A stretch of 64,000 bases of DNA from Micromonospora sp. DSM 45708 (GCF_039566955.1 NZ_CP154796.1:6324001-6388000), one strand, 5' to 3'. Numbered from the stretch's first letter, positions 25,917 to 34,550 are shown. The notes: generated by a model from the sequence alone, not told the origin. A program made the numbers and translations.

Positions 25917-26839
25917 TCGGCCAGGGCCGGGGTGAGCGCCGGGCCGGGCACCCGCACCGGCGTGCCGGTCGGGGTGAGCAGCGACCGCGCGGCCACCGCC
26001 ATCCGCCGCCGCTGCGGCACCAGGGCCCGGCGGACGAAGACGTCGAAGCCCTGGGCGGCCACCTCGTCGAGGATGCCGCCGTAGAGCGCGTACGCGGTCC
26101 GCATACACGCCTGCGAGGCGGGGTTGAGCAGCGGGATGCCGGGCGCGGCGGCCAGGTAGTGGGCCTGGGCGCGGGTCACCTCGTACTCGATCAGCTCGCG
26201 GATCGCCGGCGTGCTCCGCCCGACGGCCTTCGCGGCGAGCAGGTCGTCGCGGGTGACGTCGAACTTGGCCAGATCCTCGTCGGGCAGGTAGGTCCGGCCG
26301 CGGTCGAGGTCCTCGGCGACGTCCCGGATGAAGTTGGTGAGCTGGAACGCGAACCCGAGCTGGCGGGCGGGCTCCCGGGCGGCGGCCGGATCGGAGCTGC
26401 CCAGGATCGGCAGCATCATGGTGCCGATGACGGCCGCCGAGCCCTCCATGTAGTCGAGCAGGTCGTCGTAGGTCGGGTACGACATCACCGTCAGGTCCAT
26501 CGCCATGCTGCGCAGGAACGACGCGAAGTCGGCGCGGTCCAGGTCGAACACGGCGATGGTGTGCAGCACGGCGGGGAGCAGCGGGTCGTCGACCGACGCA
26601 CCGTGCAGGCCGGCGACGAAACGGTCCGACCACTCGCGCAGCTTGGCGGCCCGCTCGGCGGGCGGCAGGTCCTCGGTGCGGTCGACGATCTCGTCCGCGT
26701 AGCGGGTGAAGCCGTACAGGGCGTGCACATGCCGTCGTTTCCAAGCGGGGAGCAGCCGGGTGGCGAGATAGTAGGTACGGCCGTGACGCCGGTGCAGCTC
26801 GCGGCAACGGTCATAGGCAGCGGTGAGATCGGTGTCCAC
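25913..26839 (-). CDS. crtB: Phytoene synthase
   Basis: 308 residues from GTG, with GAGGAGGG seven bases upstream. The two Asp-rich motifs of trans-isoprenyl head-to-head synthases are present: YADEIVDRTED (about 57-67) and QLTNFIRDVAEDLDRGRTYLP. It condenses two geranylgeranyl diphosphates to phytoene, the committed carotenoid step. The gene is transcribed away from crtE with a 64-base shared promoter region and is coupled to the photolyase gene downstream. Confidence 0.93.
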   Translation of the reverse strand: MDTDLTAAYDRCRELHRRHGRTYYLATRLLPAWKRRHVHALYGFTRYADEIVDRTEDLPPAERAAKLREWSDRFVAGLHGASVDDPLLPAVLHTIAVFDLDRADFASFLRSMAMDLTVMSYPTYDDLLDYMEGSAAVIGTMMLPILGSSDPAAAREPARQLGFAFQLTNFIRDVAEDLDRGRTYLPDEDLAKFDVTRDDLLAAKAVGRSTPAIRELIEYEVTRAQAHYLAAAPGIPLLNPASQACMRTAYALYGGILDEVAAQGFDVFVRRALVPQRRRMAVAARSLLTPTGTPVRVPGPALTPALAE

Positions 26840-26903
26840 CGGCCCTCCTCGGTTTCGACGCAGCAATCGACGCAACTCGTAACCCTAGGGTACGCTTCCT
26901 CAC
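26840..26903. promoter_or_regulatory. crtB/crtE divergent promoter region with direct repeats and palindrome
   Basis: Within 64 bases TCGACGCA occurs twice (26855-26862 and 26867-26874, 12-base period) and a perfect palindrome ACCCTAGGGT lies at 26882-26891, only 12 bases from the crtE ATG. These are candidate operators for the MerR/B12 regulator encoded at the end of the crtE operon. No standard -35 and -10 pair is convincing. Confidence 0.45.
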
Positions 26904-28058
26904 ATGGCCAACGACGCAGTTGCGGGTAATGCGCTTCGCGTCGCGCCGGCACAGCCGGAAGCGACGGACGATCCGGTCCGCGGCGTACTGGCCGCGTTCA
27001 CGAAAGACCTGGTCAGCAGCGTCGATGACACGCTGACGGCGTTCCTGGCCGCCGAAGTCGACTCACTGGCCGAGATCGACGCAGCGATGGGTGGTTTCGC
27101 CGCCACCGCCCGTGACTGCGTGCTGGCCGGCGGCAAGCGGGTGCGGCCCACGTTCGCGTACTGGGGCTGGCGCGGGGTGGTCGGCGGCGACGCGCCACTG
27201 GGCACGGTGCTGCCCGCCCTGTCCGCGCTGGAGCTGCTGCACGCGTTCGCACTGGTGCACGACGACGTGATGGACGCCTCCGACACCCGACGCGGCCGGC
27301 CCACCGCGCACCGGGCCGCCGCCGCCCGGCACCGGGCCGCCGGGCACACCGGCGACCCCGACCGGTACGGCGAGGCGGTCGCCGTACTCATCGGCGATCT
27401 CTGCATGGTCTGGGCCGACCGGCTGATGGCGCACGCCACCGTGCCCGCGGACCGACTGCTCGACGTGCGCCGCTGCTACGACCAGATGCGGGTGGAAACG
27501 GTCGCCGGGCAGTTCCTGGACGTGCTCGGCGAGAACGACGCGGCGAGCTGGTCGGTCGACCGGGCGCTGCGGGTGGCCCGCTACAAGACCGCCAGCTACA
27601 CCGTCCAGCGACCGCTGCTCTTCGGCGCCTGCCTGGCCGGCGCCGACGCGGACGGCCCGCTGATCGCCGCGTACACCCGCTACGGGCTGGCCGTCGGCGA
27701 GGCGTTCCAGCTCCGCGACGACCTGCTCGGCGTCTACGGTGACCCGGCGACCACCGGCAAGCCGGCCGGGGACGACCTACGCACCGGCAAGCCCACCGCG
27801 CTGCTGATGCTGGCCCGGCAGCTCGCCGACCCGGCCCAGCGCCGCGCCCTGGACCGGGCCGGCACGGCCACCGGCGGCCACGAGGTCGCCCGCCTGGCCG
27901 ACCTGGTCCGGGACACCGGGGCCGCGGCCCGGGTGGAACGGATGATCGCCGAGCGGGTCACCGAGGCGTTGTCCGCGCTCGACACCGCACCGATCGACGA
28001 GACGGCGCGCACCGCGCTGACCGGCCTCGCCACCGCCGCCACCGCGCGGCGATCCTGA
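26904..28058 (+). CDS. crtE: Polyprenyl synthetase (GGPP synthase)
   Basis: 384 residues. The first Asp-rich motif LVHDDVMDASDTRRG and the second QLRDDLLGVYGD are intact, with GGKRVRP before them, as in all-trans GGPP synthases. It makes geranylgeranyl diphosphate from IPP and DMAPP for crtB. The roughly 50-residue N-terminal extension is common in actinomycete enzymes. The start codon ATG follows a palindromic promoter, and the ribosome site is weak, possibly a near-leaderless transcript. The stop overlaps the crtI start by one base. Confidence 0.9.
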   Translation: MANDAVAGNALRVAPAQPEATDDPVRGVLAAFTKDLVSSVDDTLTAFLAAEVDSLAEIDAAMGGFAATARDCVLAGGKRVRPTFAYWGWRGVVGGDAPLGTVLPALSALELLHAFALVHDDVMDASDTRRGRPTAHRAAAARHRAAGHTGDPDRYGEAVAVLIGDLCMVWADRLMAHATVPADRLLDVRRCYDQMRVETVAGQFLDVLGENDAASWSVDRALRVARYKTASYTVQRPLLFGACLAGADADGPLIAAYTRYGLAVGEAFQLRDDLLGVYGDPATTGKPAGDDLRTGKPTALLMLARQLADPAQRRALDRAGTATGGHEVARLADLVRDTGAAARVERMIAERVTEALSALDTAPIDETARTALTGLATAATARRS

Positions 28059-29575
28059 TGGACACTTTCGTGAGCACGAGCAAGGGAGCCGGAATGCGCA
28101 CCGTGAACGGACGGACCGACCGGGTGGTCGTGGTCGGCGCCGGGCTGGGTGGGCTCGCGTGCGCGCTGCACCTGGCCGGCAGCGGCCGTCAGGTGACGGT
28201 GCTGGAACGCGAGCCGGTGCCCGGCGGGCGTGCCGGCCGGCTCAGCGTCGACGGGTACGAGTTCGACACCGGGCCGACCGTGCTCACCATGCCCGACCTG
28301 ATCGCCGAGGCGCTGGGCGCGGTGGGTGAGGAGTTGAGCGACTGGCTCGACCTCACCCCGCTCGACCCGGCCTACCGTGCCTACTACCCGGACGGGTCGA
28401 CGCTCGACGTCATCACCGACACCACCCGGATGGCCGCCGAGATCGCCAAGGTCTGCGGCCCCCGGGAGGCGGACGGCTATCTGCGCTTCGTCGACTACGC
28501 GCGCAACCTGTGGAAGTGGGAACGGGCCGACTTCATCGAGCGCAACCTCGACGCGCCGACCGACCTGCTCACCGGCAACCTGCTGAAGCTGTTCGCGAAC
28601 GGCGCCTTCCGGCGACTCCAGACGAAGATCAACCAGTTCTTCCGCGACCCGCGTACCCAGCGGATCTTCTCCTTCCAGGCGATGTACGCCGGCCTGTCGC
28701 CGCACGACGCGCTGGCCATCTACACCGTCATCGCGTACCTCGACTCGGTGGCCGGGGTCAGCTTCCCTCGCGGCGGCATCCACGCGGTCTCCCGCGGCAT
28801 GGCCGGCGCGGCCGAGAAGCACGGCGTGCAGATCCGGTACGGCACCACGGTGACCCGGGTCGAGACCGCCCACGGCCGGGCCACCGGCGTGATCACCTCG
28901 GACGGGGAGTTCGTCCCCGCCGACGTGGTGGTGCTCAACCCCGACCTGCCCGTCGCCTACCAGGAGCTGCTGCCGTACAGCCGGCAGCGCAAGCTCACCT
29001 ACTCGCCGTCCTGCGTGGTGCTGCACGTCGGTTCGACGCAGGGCTATGGCAAGATCGCCCACCACAACATCCACTTCGGACGCGCCTGGAAGGGCACGTT
29101 CGACGAGGTGATCCGACGAGGCGAGCTGATGACCGACCCGTCGCTGCTGGTGACGAACCCGAGCCGCACCGACCCGTCGGTGGCCCCGGCCGGGAAGCAC
29201 ACCTACTACGTGCTGGCCCCGGTGCCGAACCTGGACCGGGCGCCGTTCGACTGGTCCGGCGACCTCACCGAGCGCTACGCCGGCCAGCTCGTGGCCACGC
29301 TGGAGGAGCGCGGCTACGTCGGGTTCGGTGACGGCATCGAGGTGCTGCGGGCCGTCACGCCGGCCGACTGGGCCGCGCAGGGCATGGCCGCCGGCACCCC
29401 GTTCGCCGCCGCGCACAGCCTCTTCCAGACCGGCCCGTTCCGGCCGTCGAACCTGCACCGCACGCTGGGCAACGTGGTCTTCGTCGGTTCCGGCACCCAG
29501 CCCGGCGTGGGCGTGCCGATGGTGCTGATCAGCGGCAAGCTGGCCGCCGCCCGGATCACCGGACGGTCGTCTTGA
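28058..29575 (+). CDS. crtI: Phytoene desaturase
   Basis: 505 residues. The N-terminal dinucleotide motif VVVVGAGLGGLACALHLAGSG (FAD), the CrtI strand GGRAGRLSVDGYEFDTGPTV and the C-terminal signature FVGSGTQPGVGVPMVLISGK are all present. It converts phytoene to lycopene or a partly desaturated carotene at the membrane. The ATG at 28058 overlaps the crtE stop; an internal ATG at 28094 has a better ribosome site (GGGAGCCGG) and may be the real start. It is followed by idi with a 4-base overlap. Confidence 0.92.
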   Translation: MDTFVSTSKGAGMRTVNGRTDRVVVVGAGLGGLACALHLAGSGRQVTVLEREPVPGGRAGRLSVDGYEFDTGPTVLTMPDLIAEALGAVGEELSDWLDLTPLDPAYRAYYPDGSTLDVITDTTRMAAEIAKVCGPREADGYLRFVDYARNLWKWERADFIERNLDAPTDLLTGNLLKLFANGAFRRLQTKINQFFRDPRTQRIFSFQAMYAGLSPHDALAIYTVIAYLDSVAGVSFPRGGIHAVSRGMAGAAEKHGVQIRYGTTVTRVETAHGRATGVITSDGEFVPADVVVLNPDLPVAYQELLPYSRQRKLTYSPSCVVLHVGSTQGYGKIAHHNIHFGRAWKGTFDEVIRRGELMTDPSLLVTNPSRTDPSVAPAGKHTYYVLAPVPNLDRAPFDWSGDLTERYAGQLVATLEERGYVGFGDGIEVLRAVTPADWAAQGMAAGTPFAAAHSLFQTGPFRPSNLHRTLGNVVFVGSGTQPGVGVPMVLISGKLAAARITGRSS

Positions 29576-30192
29576 CCGCGCGGGAGGAGCACCTGGTCGA
29601 GCTGGTCGACGACGGTGGCCGGGTGCTCGGCGAGACCACCGTGGCCAACGCCCACCAGCCGCCCGGCCGGCTGCACCGGGCCTTCTCGGTGCTGCTCGTC
29701 GATCCCGCCGGGCGGGTCCTGCTCCAGCGGCGGGCCGCGGTCAAGACCCGGTTCCCGCTGCGCTGGGCGAACTCCTGCTGCGGCCACCCGCTGCCCGGCC
29801 AGTCGCTGACCGACGCCGCCAACCGCCGGCTCGCCGAGGAACTCGGCCTCGGTCCGGTCGGCCTGACCGAGGTGGGCGTCTACCTCTACTACGCCGAGGA
29901 TCCGGCCACCGGCCGGGTCGAGTTCGAGTACGACCACGTACTGCGCGCCGACGTGCCCGCCGACCTGCCCACCCGGCCCGACCCGGACGAGGTGGCCGAG
30001 GTGCGCTGGGTGGATCCGGTCGCGGTGATCGCCGACCTCGACGCCGACCCCCGGGCGTACGCGCCCTGGCTGGGCGGCGTGGTGAACCGGCTGCTGCACC
30101 CGGCCGACCCGACCCGGTCGGGCGTGCCCGCCGAGTCGTCCCGGTCGGGCGTGCCCGCCGCTGAGGCACCGGAGCGGTCGGGTGGCCGATGA
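29572..30192 (+). CDS. idi: Isopentenyl-diphosphate delta-isomerase, type I
   Basis: 206 residues from a TTG that overlaps the crtI stop. The Nudix-like isomerase signatures are present: NSCCGHPLPGQ (catalytic Cys) and VEFEYDHVL (metal-binding Glu). Upstream LLQRRAAVKTRFPLRW matches type I enzymes. It balances IPP and DMAPP for crtE. The C-terminal 30 residues repeat the unit RSGVPA twice, reflecting a 19-base DNA repeat (about 30117-30160), and exceed the family's usual length, probably a recent tail expansion. Confidence 0.92.
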   Translation: MTAREEHLVELVDDGGRVLGETTVANAHQPPGRLHRAFSVLLVDPAGRVLLQRRAAVKTRFPLRWANSCCGHPLPGQSLTDAANRRLAEELGLGPVGLTEVGVYLYYAEDPATGRVEFEYDHVLRADVPADLPTRPDPDEVAEVRWVDPVAVIADLDADPRAYAPWLGGVVNRLLHPADPTRSGVPAESSRSGVPAAEAPERSGGR

Positions 30193-31129
30193 GGCGCTGA
30201 GCGCGGGGGCCGTCGCGCGCCGGTTGGGCGTGGCGGTCACCACGCTCCGCACCTGGCACCAGCGGTACGGCCTCGGCCCCAGCGAGCACGTGCCGGGCCA
30301 CCACCGGCGCTACACGCCCGCCGACCTCGCCCGCCTGGAGATCATGCGGCGACTCACCGTGGAGGGGGTGGCGCCCGCCGAGGCGGCCCGCTGGGCCCGG
30401 CAGGCGCCCACCGTGCTGCCACCGGAACGGGTCGGGCTGAAGGCCGGCGTCACCACGGCGCGGGACGGCGGCGGGAACACCATTCCGGTCGGCCGGGCCG
30501 GGCCGGTCGCCCGTGGCCTGGCCCGGGCCGCCATCCGGCTGGACTCGGTGGCGATCGGCCGCACCATCGCCGACTCGCTCGCCGCGGACGGCGTGGTGGC
30601 GACCTGGGAGGGGCTGCTCCGGCCGGTGCTCGCCGGCATCGGGGAGCGGCACGTCGCCACCGCCGGCCTGATCGAGGTGGAGCACCTGATGTCCCGGTGC
30701 GTCTCCGAGGCGTTCGCCTCGGTGGCGCGCGCGCACCCGGCCGTCGGGACGCCCCGGATCCTGCTCTCCTGCGCCGACGAGGAGCAGCACTCGCTGCCCC
30801 TGGAGGCGCTGGCCGCCGCGCTGGCGGAGATCGGGGTGAGCTACCGCATGCTCGGCGCCCGGGTGCCGGTGGCCGCCCTGGTCGAGGCCGTCAACCGGAC
30901 CGGCCCGGCGGCCGTGGTGCTCTGGTCGCACACCCGCGCCACCGCCGACCCGCACCAGCTCACCGCGCTGCTGGCCGCCCCGCGCCGACCGCTGCTGGTG
31001 CTGGCCGCCGGGCCCGGCTGGCGGGCCGACTCGCTACCGGCCGGGGTGGTCCGTCCGGTCGACCTGGCCGAGGCGCTCTCGCTGGCCGTGGCCGTACGGG
31101 ATTCGCTGGATCAGTCGACGCCGGGCTGA
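30182..31129 (+). CDS. MerR-type regulator with cobalamin-binding domain, CarH/LitR-like
   Basis: 315 residues from GTG, overlapping idi by 11 bases. A MerR winged helix (residues 7-55: SAGAVARRLGVAVTTLRTWH ... GHHRRYTPADLARLE) precedes a helical and Rossmann B12 domain. The axial His of EQHSLPLEAL matches the CarH His that ligates cobalt. In the W-x9-E-H motif of CarH-type photoreceptors the Trp is His here (HVATAGLIEVEH), while Glu-His is kept. As last gene of crtE-crtI-idi, it likely represses carotenoid genes in the dark through adenosylcobalamin and releases DNA in light; the Trp change makes light sensing uncertain. Confidence 0.82.
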   Translation: MADEALSAGAVARRLGVAVTTLRTWHQRYGLGPSEHVPGHHRRYTPADLARLEIMRRLTVEGVAPAEAARWARQAPTVLPPERVGLKAGVTTARDGGGNTIPVGRAGPVARGLARAAIRLDSVAIGRTIADSLAADGVVATWEGLLRPVLAGIGERHVATAGLIEVEHLMSRCVSEAFASVARAHPAVGTPRILLSCADEEQHSLPLEALAAALAEIGVSYRMLGARVPVAALVEAVNRTGPAAVVLWSHTRATADPHQLTALLAAPRRPLLVLAAGPGWRADSLPAGVVRPVDLAEALSLAVAVRDSLDQSTPG

Positions 31130-31205
31130 GGGCCCCCTCCCGCTCGCCGGTGGCGTCCACTACGGTCGGAAAGTCCGTCTGACCCGACCCCTCCGGGAGC
31201 GACAG

Positions 31206-32000
31206 ATGCCTCGACGCACCCTGTTGGCGTTCGCCCTCGGTCTGGTGCTCCTCGTCACCGGCTGCGGCGGCCCGGGCAAGACCCCTCAACGGGTCACCGC
31301 CCAGCCGTCGGTTCCGGCCGCGCCGACGACGACGACGCCCAGTCCGAAGCCGCAGCCGACCCGCACCACCGCGCCGCCGAAGCCGACGCTGCGTCCGCTG
31401 CCCAAGAAGCTCCCGGCCGGGCTGCATCGGCGCAGCGGCAGCCCGGGGGTGGCGCTCACCTTCGACGACGGGCCGGACCCCCGCTACACGCCGCAGATCC
31501 TGGCCCAGCTCCGGGCGGCCCACGTGACCGCCACGTTCTGCCTGGTCGGCAAGCAGGCCAAGCGCTACCCGCACCTGGTGGCCCAGATCGTCCGCGAGGG
31601 TCACCAGCTCTGCAACCACAGCTGGCGGCACGACGTGGACCTCGGCCGGCGGCCGGCGGCCGAGATCCGGGCCGACCTGGAACGGACGAACCGGGCCATC
31701 CACGCGGCGGCGCCCGACGCGCCGATCACCTGGTTCCGCCAGCCGGGCGGCCGGTGGACCGCCGAGGAACTCACCGTCGCCCGGCAGCTGGGCCTGCGCC
31801 CACTGCACTGGAGCGTCGACCCGCAGGACTGGGACCACCCCCCGGCGAAGAAGATCATCACGCGGGTGGAGTCGGCCGCCCGTCACGGTTCGGTCGTGCT
31901 GATGCACGACGCGGGCGGCGACCGGACCCAGACCATGGCCGCGTGCCGGCGCCTGATCCCCGATCTCAAGCGGCGGTACGGCATCGTCCGGCTCCGGTGA
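31206..32000 (+). CDS. Polysaccharide deacetylase lipoprotein (NodB domain)
   Basis: 264 residues. A lipoprotein signal (LGLVLLVTGCGG, Cys at about 20) and a Thr/Pro/Lys-rich spacer (35-75) precede a NodB homology domain. Motif 1 ALTFDDGPDPRY provides the catalytic base Asp and metal Asp; motif 2 HSWRHDVDL is the HxxxH zinc site; SVDPQDWD and VLMHDAGGDRTQT are motifs 4 and 5. It removes acetyl groups from cell-wall peptidoglycan or other glycans outside the membrane. ATG at 31206 follows CTCCGGGAGCGAC. Confidence 0.9.
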   Translation: MPRRTLLAFALGLVLLVTGCGGPGKTPQRVTAQPSVPAAPTTTTPSPKPQPTRTTAPPKPTLRPLPKKLPAGLHRRSGSPGVALTFDDGPDPRYTPQILAQLRAAHVTATFCLVGKQAKRYPHLVAQIVREGHQLCNHSWRHDVDLGRRPAAEIRADLERTNRAIHAAAPDAPITWFRQPGGRWTAEELTVARQLGLRPLHWSVDPQDWDHPPAKKIITRVESAARHGSVVLMHDAGGDRTQTMAACRRLIPDLKRRYGIVRLR

Positions 32001-32155
32001 CACCGCCGCTGAGCTGCGACTTCGCTCGGCAGTGTGCGGACGGCCATACCGGTTTGGTCGTCCGAGGAGGGATGGCATATGCTTCTCCTGCCTCCGGCGG
32101 GGCCGGATGGGAGCAAGTCCGCTTGAAGTTGCGAGTGTGCAATGATGGCGGGGCC

Positions 32156-32228
32156 GCCCTCATCGTCTAGCGGCCCAGGACGTCGCCCTTTCAAGGCGGT
32201 AGCACGGGTTCGAATCCCGTTGGGGGCA
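32156..32228 (+). tRNA. tRNA-Glu (anticodon TTC)
   Basis: 73 bases. Acceptor 5' GCCCTCA pairs with 3' TGGGGGC, the anticodon loop CTTTCAA gives TTC (Glu), and the T arm has GGTTCGAATCC. The discriminator is A and the CCA end is not encoded. It heads a Glu-Asp-Phe cluster. Confidence 0.97.
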
Positions 32229-32261
32229 CGGTCCGGCTCGCGCCGGATGCACCATCAGCAA

Positions 32262-32335
32262 GGTCCTGTGGAGCAGTTGGAGTGCTCGCCGCCCTGTCAA
32301 GGCGGAGGTCGCGGGTTCAAGTCCCGTCAGGACCG
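32262..32335 (+). tRNA. tRNA-Asp (anticodon GTC)
   Basis: 74 bases. Acceptor GGTCCTG pairs with CAGGACC, the anticodon loop CTGTCAA gives GTC, and the T arm has GGTTCAAGTCC. Discriminator G, no encoded CCA. A 10-base perfect hairpin (ACGCCGCGCA, 32345-32354, with 32360-32369) follows immediately and may terminate or process transcripts. Confidence 0.97.
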
Positions 32336-32344
32336 CAAGCGCTG

Positions 32345-32369
32345 ACGCCGCGCACCTCATGCGCGGCGT
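32345..32369 (+). terminator. Hairpin after tRNA-Asp
   Basis: Ten-base perfect stem 32345-32354 / 32360-32369 with a 5-base loop between tRNA-Asp and tRNA-Phe. No T-tract follows, so it may be a processing signal rather than a true terminator. Confidence 0.55.
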
Positions 32370-32409
32370 TCTGCGTATCGGTCGTGCGGTAGCATGTGCC
32401 GAGCAACAC

Positions 32410-32483
32410 GGCCAGGTAGCTCAGTTGGTACGAGCGTCCGACTGAAAATCGGAAGGTCGGCGGTTCGACCCCGCCCCTGGCCA
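32410..32483 (+). tRNA. tRNA-Phe (anticodon GAA)
   Basis: 74 bases. Acceptor GGCCAGG pairs with CCTGGCC, the anticodon loop CTGAAAA gives GAA, and the T arm has GGTTCGACCCC. The discriminator is A and the CCA is not encoded (the genome reads CCACAT). Confidence 0.97.
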
Positions 32484-32508
32484 CATAGCCTTTCGCCGGG
32501 CTACAGGA

Positions 32509-32548
32509 GCGCCGACCAGCGGAAACGCCGGTCGGCGTTCTGCTTTTT
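32509..32548 (+). terminator. Intrinsic terminator of the tRNA cluster
   Basis: Stem CGCCGACC (32510-32517) / GGTCGGCG (32530-32537), a 12-base loop, then TTCTGC and five T residues (32544-32548). This is the most canonical rho-independent terminator in the window. Confidence 0.8.
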
Positions 32549-32623
32549 CGCGCCCGGGCTGACCTTCCCCGGTCCGCACTCGCCCCGCCCCGGGGTGGCC
32601 TCCCGCGGGTCTATGGTGTGGCG

Positions 32624-33061
32624 ATGTCCGAGCAGTGGTCATTGACCGTCGACTGCGCGCGCCCCCGCGAACTGGCCGCGTTCTGGTGCCTCGCGTTGGG
32701 CTACGTTCCGGCTGCCCCGCCAGAGGGGTTCGCCACCTGGGAGGCATGGCAGACCCACTTCAGGGTTCCCGAGGACGAGTGGGACGACGGCGCCTTCATC
32801 GAGGACCCGGACGGTGTCCGGCCCGGCGTGTCCTTCCTGAAGGTGCCGGAGCCGAAGGTGGTCAAGAACCGCATGCACTTCGATATCCACGCCGGTGGCG
32901 GCCGGCACGAGCCGTTCGAGATCCGCTGGCCGCGGGTCCAGGCGGCGGTCGCGAAACTGGTGGCGGCGGGTGGGACCGTACTCCGGCTGGACGAACCGGA
33001 GGGCTTGCCGGACCTCGTGACGATGGCTGATCCCGAGGGGAACGAGTTCGACGTCCTCTAG
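32624..33061 (+). CDS. VOC-family (glyoxalase-like) protein
   Basis: 145 residues. The fold shows two beta-alpha-beta-beta-beta-like halves: LTVDCARPRELAAFWCLALGYV at the start and VAAGGTVLRLDEPEG ... MADPEGNEFDVL at the end, the latter the standard last strand of glyoxalase/bleomycin-resistance-like proteins. HFDIHAGGG in the middle could hold a metal His. ATG 32624 is preferred over the GTG two codons upstream. It stands alone between the tRNA terminator and a small membrane gene; no substrate can be assigned. Confidence 0.85.
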   Translation: MSEQWSLTVDCARPRELAAFWCLALGYVPAAPPEGFATWEAWQTHFRVPEDEWDDGAFIEDPDGVRPGVSFLKVPEPKVVKNRMHFDIHAGGGRHEPFEIRWPRVQAAVAKLVAAGGTVLRLDEPEGLPDLVTMADPEGNEFDVL

Positions 33062-33088
33062 CTGGCACCGGTGCCCTACCGTTTGGAC

Positions 33089-33298
33089 ATGACGACGCTG
33101 CTGGTTTCCCTCTTGGTGGCCGTGCTGCTGGTGCTCGCGGTGGCGGTCTTCGTCGGCCGGCGCGACCGGAGCCGGACGACGTCGTCGGAAGACCGGGCCG
33201 CGTTGCACGCCGCCCGCGACGGGCAGGCCCGCACCGACGTGGAGCGCCACATGATGCAGGGCGAGGCGTCGCGGGGCCGCACCCCGCACAGCACCTGA
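33089..33298 (+). CDS. Small membrane protein, hypothetical
   Basis: 69 residues: one strongly hydrophobic helix (LLVSLLVAVLLVLAVAVFV) then a basic and polar tail with a DVERHMMQGEASRGR end. Start is ATG 33089 or GTG 33071 (6 codons longer); neither has a clear ribosome site. No family is recognised. Codon use and GC3 fit real coding. It is probably an integral membrane peptide of unknown role. Confidence 0.6.
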   Translation: MTTLLVSLLVAVLLVLAVAVFVGRRDRSRTTSSEDRAALHAARDGQARTDVERHMMQGEASRGRTPHST

Positions 33299-33401
33299 CA
33301 CGCCCGGGCCAGCCGCGCGGCGTCCGGTGGGGGAGCAGATCCATGTCCGGCGCACGCTGCCCGGCCGCACCGACGGGCCGGGGTGACAGCGTCGGTGACC
33401 G

Positions 33402-34385
33402 TCACCGTCCCGGGCGCTGCTGACGGTGCTGACTCATGCCGCCCTGGATCGCCTCCCAGACGCTCCGGCCGGCCTGACGCAGCGTCTGCCCGGCCTGCCC
33501 GGCCAACTGTCCTGCCCCGGCACCCGGCGACGGCCCCCGCTCCGGCCCGCCGCTGCCTGATCCCGCACCACTACCCGCGCGAGGCCCATCGCCCCCGGCC
33601 GCACCGCCACCGCCGGCCCCGGCCTCACCACCGGCCCCGGCGTCACCACCGTCCCCGGCCTCACCACCGGCCCCGGTCTCACCAGCGGTCCCGGCGTCAT
33701 CGCCGGCCCCGGTCTCCTTGGCGGACGCGACCGTCTCCCCAGAATCGGCCTCGTGCGCCGGTCCCGCACCGGCCACCGGCGTCGCGGACCCGGCTGTCCG
33801 ACCCGGCTCGACCTCGTGCGCCGGTCCCGCACCGACCGGGCGGCCATCGTCCCCGGTCCCCGGTCCCGGCTTCTCGGCCCGCGAGCCGGCCGGCCGTTCC
33901 CCGCCGGGCGACGCGGCCTGCGCGATCTCGCCGGCCGTCGCGGATCCGGTCCGGCCGAGCACGTCGCCGGTCCGGCCCACCTGCTCCGCGACCGGCCCGG
34001 CGACCTGGCCGGCCGCCCGGTGCACGTCGTCGACGGTCGCGCCGACGGAACGGGCCAGCGCGTCGATCAGTTGCGGGTTGCGGTCGATCGTCGTCAGCGC
34101 CCGGTCCAGGATCTGCACCAGCTTCTCCAGCCGCACCTTGAGCAGCGCCTCGGCCCGGACCCCGGTGATGTCCAGCTCGACGCCCTCCAGGTGCACCCGC
34201 ACGCCGGCGTCCAGTTGGAGCAGGTTGGCCAGCCGGGCACGCAGCGAGAGGTCCGCGTCGAGCCCGTCGACCGCGAGCCGGATCTCGTCGACCGACAACT
34301 CCGGCACGTCGAGCAGGACGTCCGGTTCCGGTACCGCCGCGCCCCGCGCCGTGGTCTGCCGGTCGGTCGCTCCGCTGTCGCTCAT
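33402..34385 (-). CDS. Low-complexity hypothetical protein with helical N-terminal domain
   Basis: 327 residues. The first 130 residues form an orderly acidic helical region (LDVPELSVDEIRLAVDGLDADLSLRA ... TGVRAEALLKVRLEKLVQIL). The rest is Gly/Ala/Glu/Pro-rich low complexity, including GAGPAHE twice and stacked GAGGEAGDGG-type repeats mirrored in the DNA (33590-33720 and 33745-33840), which predict disorder and replication slippage. No signal or membrane segment is visible. Function unknown; similar actinomycete proteins are annotated only as hypothetical. Confidence 0.72.
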   Translation of the reverse strand: MSDSGATDRQTTARGAAVPEPDVLLDVPELSVDEIRLAVDGLDADLSLRARLANLLQLDAGVRVHLEGVELDITGVRAEALLKVRLEKLVQILDRALTTIDRNPQLIDALARSVGATVDDVHRAAGQVAGPVAEQVGRTGDVLGRTGSATAGEIAQAASPGGERPAGSRAEKPGPGTGDDGRPVGAGPAHEVEPGRTAGSATPVAGAGPAHEADSGETVASAKETGAGDDAGTAGETGAGGEAGDGGDAGAGGEAGAGGGGAAGGDGPRAGSGAGSGSGGPERGPSPGAGAGQLAGQAGQTLRQAGRSVWEAIQGGMSQHRQQRPGR

Positions 34386-34550
34386 GCTCCCGCTCCCCCA
34401 TCGGCCGGTCCGGGTCGACGGCGGTTACCCGGTTTCGGGTACGACATCCGTCGGGCGGTTCGCGCGGTCGGGAACCAGCGTTCCCGCTGTCCGGTAGCGG
34501 GCGGAAAGCAAAGCTGCACAGCGAGACATCAGCCGGTATGGTCCGGGCTT

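Noticed and set aside
32345..32369. Hairpin after tRNA-Asp as a riboswitch
   Set aside because: It is a simple 10-base stem between two tRNA genes, with no conserved riboswitch core.
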